Notes under the pieces: model-generated
The model's database searches: none
Seen by the model: only the letters and a program-made list of their open reading frames with translations
Told to the model about the DNA's origin: nothing
Shown: one piece after another, positions 15,315 through 19,213 of the stretch
Position numbering within the stretch: the first letter of the stretch is position 1
Layout of the letters: each line of letters starts with the position of its first letter
Position numbers and translations under genes: made by a program
IMG/VR virus record: IMGVR_UViG_3300028837_000876
Coordinates: 1 to 24,150 of that record
DNA from: a virus
Reading direction: 5' to 3' (one strand)
DNA: 24,150 bases

Positions 15315-15348
15315 GGAATAGGGTGGGATAAGATTCTCACCCTATTCC
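15315..15348 (-). promoter_or_regulatory. Perfect 11-bp stem-loop between structural genes
   Basis: GGAATAGGGTG (15315-15325) and CACCCTATTCC (15338-15348) are perfect inverted repeats with a 12-base loop. No U-tract follows on the - strand. The site is between the 153-residue and 122-residue genes and close to the ribosome binding site of the latter. It is likely an mRNA stability or processing element. Confidence 0.6.
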
Positions 15349-15363
15349 GAGATTCTGATTAGG

Positions 15364-15825
15364 CTATGCCGCCTCTACATAGGCGCCATCATCAATCGGG
15401 ATGTAGAAGACCGTCCACTTCACGCTTCCCGTGTTGGATGCGGCACAATCCAAGTCCAGTGTGCCTACTGGTAGGACAACTCCTCTTGTCTGGGCCGGTA
15501 GTGCTCCCGCATTAATTCCAATCATAGCATCCGTATTCAGGCCAGTAACCCCATACAGCGTGCCGACTTCATCAGCAGTAATGCTAAGAACGGCACAAAT
15601 GTCAACCGAGGTGCCTGTAGTCGGATTTGCCGTCAACTTGGTATTGTTGGCCTGCGTCTGAATGACGACTGTAACCTCACCCACAATCTGCGTCAGCAGC
15701 ACTCGCCCGCCTTTGATGTTGAAGATTGCGGCAGCGGTTGTCTGGGGCAAAGTAGCGGTGGCCCGTTCAACCTTCTTGCCTAATAGAAGTTTCCTTAATG
15801 CCTTCCCTGCGATATAGTCGCTCAT
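15364..15825 (-). CDS. Putative structural/decoration protein (153 aa)
   Basis: The ribosome binding site TAGGAGGTAAAAG is strong. After a basic helical N-terminus (GKALRKLLLGKKVERATA) the rest is a beta-rich, low-charge protein (GGRVLLTQIVGEVTVVIQTQ, GALPAQTRGVVLPVGTLDL, KWTVFYIPI). I recognise no known family by motif. It lies close to the capsid gene, flanked by stem-loops, which suggests high expression as a virion protein such as a head decoration protein. Confidence 0.65.
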   Translation of the reverse strand: MSDYIAGKALRKLLLGKKVERATATLPQTTAAAIFNIKGGRVLLTQIVGEVTVVIQTQANNTKLTANPTTGTSVDICAVLSITADEVGTLYGVTGLNTDAMIGINAGALPAQTRGVVLPVGTLDLDCAASNTGSVKWTVFYIPIDDGAYVEAA

Positions 15826-15847
15826 ACTTTTACCTCCTAAAATTTTT

Positions 15848-15896
15848 GGGGGCCGTTAGTAGTGGCCATTGCGGCCAGACAAAAGGCCCAGCCCCC
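15848..15896 (-). promoter_or_regulatory. Nested stem-loop between structural genes
   Basis: GGGGGC (15848-15853) pairs with GCCCCC (15891-15896). Inside it TGGCC (15863-15867) pairs with GGCCA (15873-15877). On the - strand it is followed by AAAAATTTT, so weak termination is possible. It separates the 160-residue and 153-residue genes. Confidence 0.5.
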
Positions 15897-15911
15897 TTAG
15901 CCCTTAGTCCC

Positions 15912-16394
15912 TTATGCTATCGCCGTGGGCGGAACATTCTGCGCGTACCTCGGCTTGCTCAGGATAGCCACTATGGCAGCAAATTCCTCACTGGCGGCTG
16001 AGCTAATCTCTGGAGTTACCCAAGGACAACCGTCGGTCAATTCGGAATCGTCCATCTCCACTACTATCATCCTGTCCTCATAGGTGGCTGCCGTCAAAGT
16101 CAATGCTGCCGAAGAAGCCTCGCCTCCCAGCTTATCGCCATCGGCCAGCTTCAGATCTGCTCCAGTCGCTCGATAGTTGAAGGTTTTTGCTGTCGTCTTG
16201 GCTCCCGCGGTGGCTCCTTCATAAACTTTCAGCACTGCATCGCCGGTCAGTTCCCCAAAGACAATGACGAAGGTTACATGCCCATAGTTCTCCATGGACA
16301 CCGAATCGCCATCTACGCCAGCCGCGTGGTCTTCTGGCTCAAGTATCGGGACTATTTTTGTTTCTTCTGCTAATCTCACTGTTTTGCCCTCCAT
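15912..16394 (-). CDS. Putative head-associated structural protein (160 aa)
   Basis: The gene lies directly after the major capsid gene and starts with ATG after GGGAGAATAAATA. The sequence contains MENYGHVTFVIVFGELTGDA, then DGDKLGGEASSAALTLTAAT and YEDRMIVVEMDDSEL, a pattern I recall from small proteins next to HK97-type capsid genes in many phages, but whose function is not known to me. It is acidic and beta-rich. A decoration or head-fibre role is plausible. Confidence 0.65.
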   Translation of the reverse strand: MEGKTVRLAEETKIVPILEPEDHAAGVDGDSVSMENYGHVTFVIVFGELTGDAVLKVYEGATAGAKTTAKTFNYRATGADLKLADGDKLGGEASSAALTLTAATYEDRMIVVEMDDSELTDGCPWVTPEISSAASEEFAAIVAILSKPRYAQNVPPTAIA

Positions 16395-16405
16395 TATTTA
16401 TTCTC

Positions 16406-16454
16406 CCTCCCTTGACGGGAGGAAGTTAGGGGGAGGGTGAAATCCCCTCCCCCT
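16406..16454 (-). promoter_or_regulatory. Two GC-rich stem-loops after the capsid gene
   Basis: AGGGGGAGGG (16428-16437) and CCCTCCCCCT (16445-16454) form a perfect 10-bp stem with a 7-base loop. CCTCCC (16406-16411) and GGGAGG (16417-16422) form a second one. There is no U-tract. The left part (CCCTTGACGGGAGG) is also a member of the dispersed repeat seen at 20757 and 22249. Confidence 0.65.
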
Positions 16455-16459
16455 CAAAC

Positions 16460-17557
16460 CTAGCTCCTGGTTGCCAGTGCTATGAACGGACTCAGGGAAT
16501 TACCGGCGCCTCCCTTGTAGGGAGTCAGCGCTGAGTTCCAAATAGGCTGTCCATCCACCCTGTACACGAAGCGGAATACGCTCTCATCGGTAAGAAACTG
16601 GACATGAATCGACTGAGCAGTCTGTATTCCATTCTTGTCTGCCAGCACATATTGGCTTAGATCAGCCAGAATTATGTCGCCCACCGTGCCTAGAGTTTGG
16701 CACTGCTCTATGGGGATTACTGACTTACCCATCAGCCTGCCATAGGGCGATTCAGATAGCCCATTAGCTGGCATATAGACCGGGATTCCACCAGTCCCTA
16801 CCGCCAGGCTCATAGTGAACAACTGCGGCTCTATATCCTGGTTGATGTACCACGCCGCATTCGGCCTGCTCTTGGCCCACATCCTTGCCCACATCTTCAC
16901 GATGTTTTCGGTTAGCACAGTAGCCGCCGCCTGCCCAGTCTCCTTCGCCACGCTTACTAAGGCACCACTATTCAGGATCCCTAGCGGTTGCCCGGCGCCA
17001 TTGCCATTGACAATGGCATCATCAACCATGAAGCCGAACTCCTCACTGAAAGCCTGCATGATTATAGATTCCAGAGCAGCAGTATCCTGCAGAAGCTCGT
17101 CAGTGCCATAGCAGAGCCCAATCAGCTTATTGAGGCTTAGCTCAATCTTGCGGAACTTCGGCTTGCTCGCAGTCTTTGTTCCCGCCTCATCCAGCCAGTA
17201 TGCCTGTACGCCACCCCAGCGAGACCCCGTAGCCCTTGAAGTCTCATCAATGCCGTTAATCTTAATGCCATTCGCATTAGAGCTGATAGGGAGCTTACGG
17301 CACTTGTTAGCCAGAATCCCCGTCTGATAGGTTCGCTTCAATAGCTCAGCCGCAAAATCAGTCTGCACCAGGAATCCGCCCTCGGATGGCACTCCCTCTG
17401 ACAGACCGGTAGCCCGTGTAGTCAGCCTCGCATCAACTTTGCCATCAGCCCTAGCCGCTTCAGCCACCGCCATCAACTGCTCCCCGAAGCTCCTGAAAGC
17501 TTTGCCATCGTCAGAATCTCCGCCATCGACATTAGGCTTATTCGGCTCTCTGTTCAT
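16460..17557 (-). CDS. Major capsid protein, HK97 fold
   Basis: The protein matches the HK97 gp5 family: SEGGFLVQTDFAAELLKRTY, the RWGGVQAYWLDEAGTKTASK segment of the E-loop/P-domain region, KLIGLCYGTDELLQD, EFGFMVDDAIVNGNGAGQPL, and the C-terminal ILADLSQYVLADKNGI with DESVFRFVYRVDGQP. I chose the ATG at 17557, five bases beyond the protease stop. In-frame GTG (17593, after AGAAGG) and TTG (17608) starts would overlap the protease gene and add up to 17 residues. The segment before the mature region (about 55 residues, with the acidic GGDSDDG) is short for a scaffolding delta domain. Cleavage by the upstream protease is expected near the start of the mature fold. It forms the icosahedral shell. 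Confidence 0.93.
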   Translation of the reverse strand: MNREPNKPNVDGGDSDDGKAFRSFGEQLMAVAEAARADGKVDARLTTRATGLSEGVPSEGGFLVQTDFAAELLKRTYQTGILANKCRKLPISSNANGIKINGIDETSRATGSRWGGVQAYWLDEAGTKTASKPKFRKIELSLNKLIGLCYGTDELLQDTAALESIIMQAFSEEFGFMVDDAIVNGNGAGQPLGILNSGALVSVAKETGQAAATVLTENIVKMWARMWAKSRPNAAWYINQDIEPQLFTMSLAVGTGGIPVYMPANGLSESPYGRLMGKSVIPIEQCQTLGTVGDIILADLSQYVLADKNGIQTAQSIHVQFLTDESVFRFVYRVDGQPIWNSALTPYKGGAGNSLSPFIALATRS

Positions 17558-17561
17558 GGCT

Positions 17562-18821
17562 TCAATCTCCGCCTTCAGCCCTTTCAGCTCCACGTCCCGC
17601 CTTCTCAAAAGCCGAACGTACCTTCACATCCGTCTGCGGATAGGCCGGATAAGTCACCGGCGACACATCAAATAGCTCCACTTCCTCCAGTGTCCTCACG
17701 TTTTCCTTCCCCGACTCATCCCATGAATCCCTTACAACTTGAAAGGCAAAGGACATCTGATCGACATCTCCTCGCTTTATCGTCTCCATCAAGTCCCGCG
17801 CCCACTGTGTATCAGGCGGCGAAATCTCAATCGCCAGCCCCTTCTTGTCCTCTTCCAGACTCAGCGTCCCGCTCTTTTTTCTACCCAGCACATAGTCAGG
17901 ATTGTGGTTCCATAACGCCCGAATATCGCTTTTTTGGATACTCTTGGCAAACGCCCCTGGAGATACCTTTTCCCTGAAGCCCATGATAGACACTGACAAC
18001 TTATCGAAAACGGCGGCATGACCTTTGATTTTAGGTTTGTCCCCATCATCTATCCGCATCTCCACCTGGTATGACCGCTCCTCTTTGCCCTGGATAAAGC
18101 TTCTGAGAGGAGCCGGCTCCAAATCGGCATCCTTTATGTGCCCTGCCAGGTGATTCCATACTCCTTTCCTATCCTCTGAGGGTATCGTTGTTCCGCCCCT
18201 GGCTCCGTTCAGCACGCCTATCCCTGTCTGGCATCCCTTGATATTCGCTGCCCCGATATTCCCATCGCCCGATACTTCGTGATGGATGAACCTGTATGCC
18301 GCTTTCGTCTCGGCATCTTTATCCGGATCCACCCAGCCGAATGCCTTTCGATAATAAGCTGCATCTCCATCAGCCTTCAGATTTTTCTCGTTCTTCGGCC
18401 CATCCCAAGCTTTATCGCTTGTTGCCGTTTTATGCGGACCTATCGCTCCTCTCGGTTCCGCATCATGCGCAGACTTCTGCCCTGGTCCCGGCCGTTCTAC
18501 CCTTCGACATTTCCCCCCGCATTCAGGGCATTTCACCTCATTGCAGTGCTCCTCAGACTCAAATTTATGCCCGCAATCAAGGCATTCACACCAAAATGTT
18601 TCCTTATTCTTCATATCTTTATCCTCCTTATGTTCCTTAACCCACTTCTTCGCCTTTGCCATAGTCCATCCCTTTTCCTTCAGGAATAAATAGGTGGCAA
18701 TCTTCTTATCCTTGCCACAATACAGAGCCTTTATCCCCTCCTCTTTGGAGATGTCTATTGTGGCAGTGATGTCGCACTCTGCTACTGGTATCCTTATATA
18801 CTTATCTGTTTCCTCTGGCAT
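17562..18821 (-). CDS. Prohead protease (HK97 type) with N-terminal zinc-ribbon and extra domain
   Basis: The last 170 residues form the HK97-type prohead serine protease (peptidase S78): EMRIDDGDKPKIKGHAAVFD, the catalytic His in ALWNHNPDYVLGR (about H306), the catalytic Ser in DQMSFAFQV (about S357), and VELFDVSPVTYPAYP. It removes capsid N-termini and matures the prohead. The first 245 residues are an added region: a helical part (WTMAKAKKWVKEHKED), a zinc ribbon with Cys at about 78-83 and 98-105 (CPECGGKC), and a domain (AYYRKAFGWVDPDKDAETKA, GCQTGIGVLNGARGGTTIP) that I recall in other long phage proteases. Total length, 419 aa, is about twice the plain enzyme. The start follows GGGAGGTCAA. 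Confidence 0.9.
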   Translation of the reverse strand: MPEETDKYIRIPVAECDITATIDISKEEGIKALYCGKDKKIATYLFLKEKGWTMAKAKKWVKEHKEDKDMKNKETFWCECLDCGHKFESEEHCNEVKCPECGGKCRRVERPGPGQKSAHDAEPRGAIGPHKTATSDKAWDGPKNEKNLKADGDAAYYRKAFGWVDPDKDAETKAAYRFIHHEVSGDGNIGAANIKGCQTGIGVLNGARGGTTIPSEDRKGVWNHLAGHIKDADLEPAPLRSFIQGKEERSYQVEMRIDDGDKPKIKGHAAVFDKLSVSIMGFREKVSPGAFAKSIQKSDIRALWNHNPDYVLGRKKSGTLSLEEDKKGLAIEISPPDTQWARDLMETIKRGDVDQMSFAFQVVRDSWDESGKENVRTLEEVELFDVSPVTYPAYPQTDVKVRSAFEKAGRGAERAEGGD

Positions 18822-18939
18822 TTGACCTCCCTATTTTCAGTTTCCGTCTCCATGCCCTATTCATGGGCACTTCCTTGACAACATTCCCTTCCTTGTCAAT
18901 GACACGGACTTTCTTTGTCGGCGATGGCGTAAATTTCAT
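18802..18939 (-). CDS. Small basic hypothetical protein (45 aa)
   Basis: This short gene starts with ATG after TTGAGGTTTT and ends 20 bases inside the protease gene, whose ribosome binding site lies within it. The peptide is basic (KFTPSPTKKVRVIDKEGNVV, then MNRAWRRKLKIGR). I do not recognise it. Tight overlap with the next gene suggests that it is translated and coupled. Confidence 0.55.
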   Translation of the reverse strand: MKFTPSPTKKVRVIDKEGNVVKEVPMNRAWRRKLKIGRSNARGNR

Positions 18940-18958
18940 AAAACCTCAAATTAGACAA

Positions 18959-19138
18959 TTAGGATAAGATATTGGCTAAATGCTCCATAGCAGCTTTTTC
19001 AATCGCTGCCCTACCTTTATCTTCCAATCGTTCATATACTTTCGGCCATTCCTGCATAATCAACTTTTGCTTAATCTCTGGAATTATCCCATCTATTGCA
19101 ATATAAATTGGTATTTCAGTCGGTTTATGTCTTGCCAT
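18959..19138 (-). CDS. Small hypothetical protein (59 aa)
   Basis: The ribosome binding site AAGGAGGTGAATT is excellent and lies just behind the displaced C-extein copy. The product is helical and charged (TEIPIYIAIDGIIPEIKQKL, then EWPKVYERLEDKGRAAIEKA). I recognise no family. Because the native portal-MuF stop (19150-19152) leads straight into this ribosome binding site, the gene was probably coupled to the portal gene before the intein cassette entered. Confidence 0.65.
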   Translation of the reverse strand: MARHKPTEIPIYIAIDGIIPEIKQKLIMQEWPKVYERLEDKGRAAIEKAAMEHLANILS

Positions 19139-19149
19139 AATTCACCTCC

Positions 19150-19182
19150 TTATTCGGCCACAATTTGACAAACGCAGCCCAT
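19150..19182 (-). pseudogene. Displaced native 3' end of the portal-MuF gene (second C-extein copy)
   Basis: In the portal reading frame, beyond its stop, this stretch encodes MGCVCQIVAE and a TAA stop. The eight residues CVCQIVAE are identical to the C-extein that follows the intein, but five of eight codons and the stop codon differ synonymously (for example CAG versus CAA, TAG versus TAA). I read it as the original end of the gene, left behind when the cassette brought its own copy. Confidence 0.75.
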
Positions 19183-19184
19183 AC

Positions 19185-19213
19185 TTGCAACACTTATATA
19201 TCTATGCTACTAT
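19185..19213 (+). promoter_or_regulatory. Possible promoter for the antisense endonuclease
   Basis: TTGCAA (19185-19190) and TACTAT (19208-19213) are separated by 17 bases, each matching four of six consensus positions. It lies in the inserted segment between the duplicated C-exteins, about 70-90 bases upstream of the endonuclease start codons and pointing at it. There is no other explanation for the extra bases there. Confidence 0.35.
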
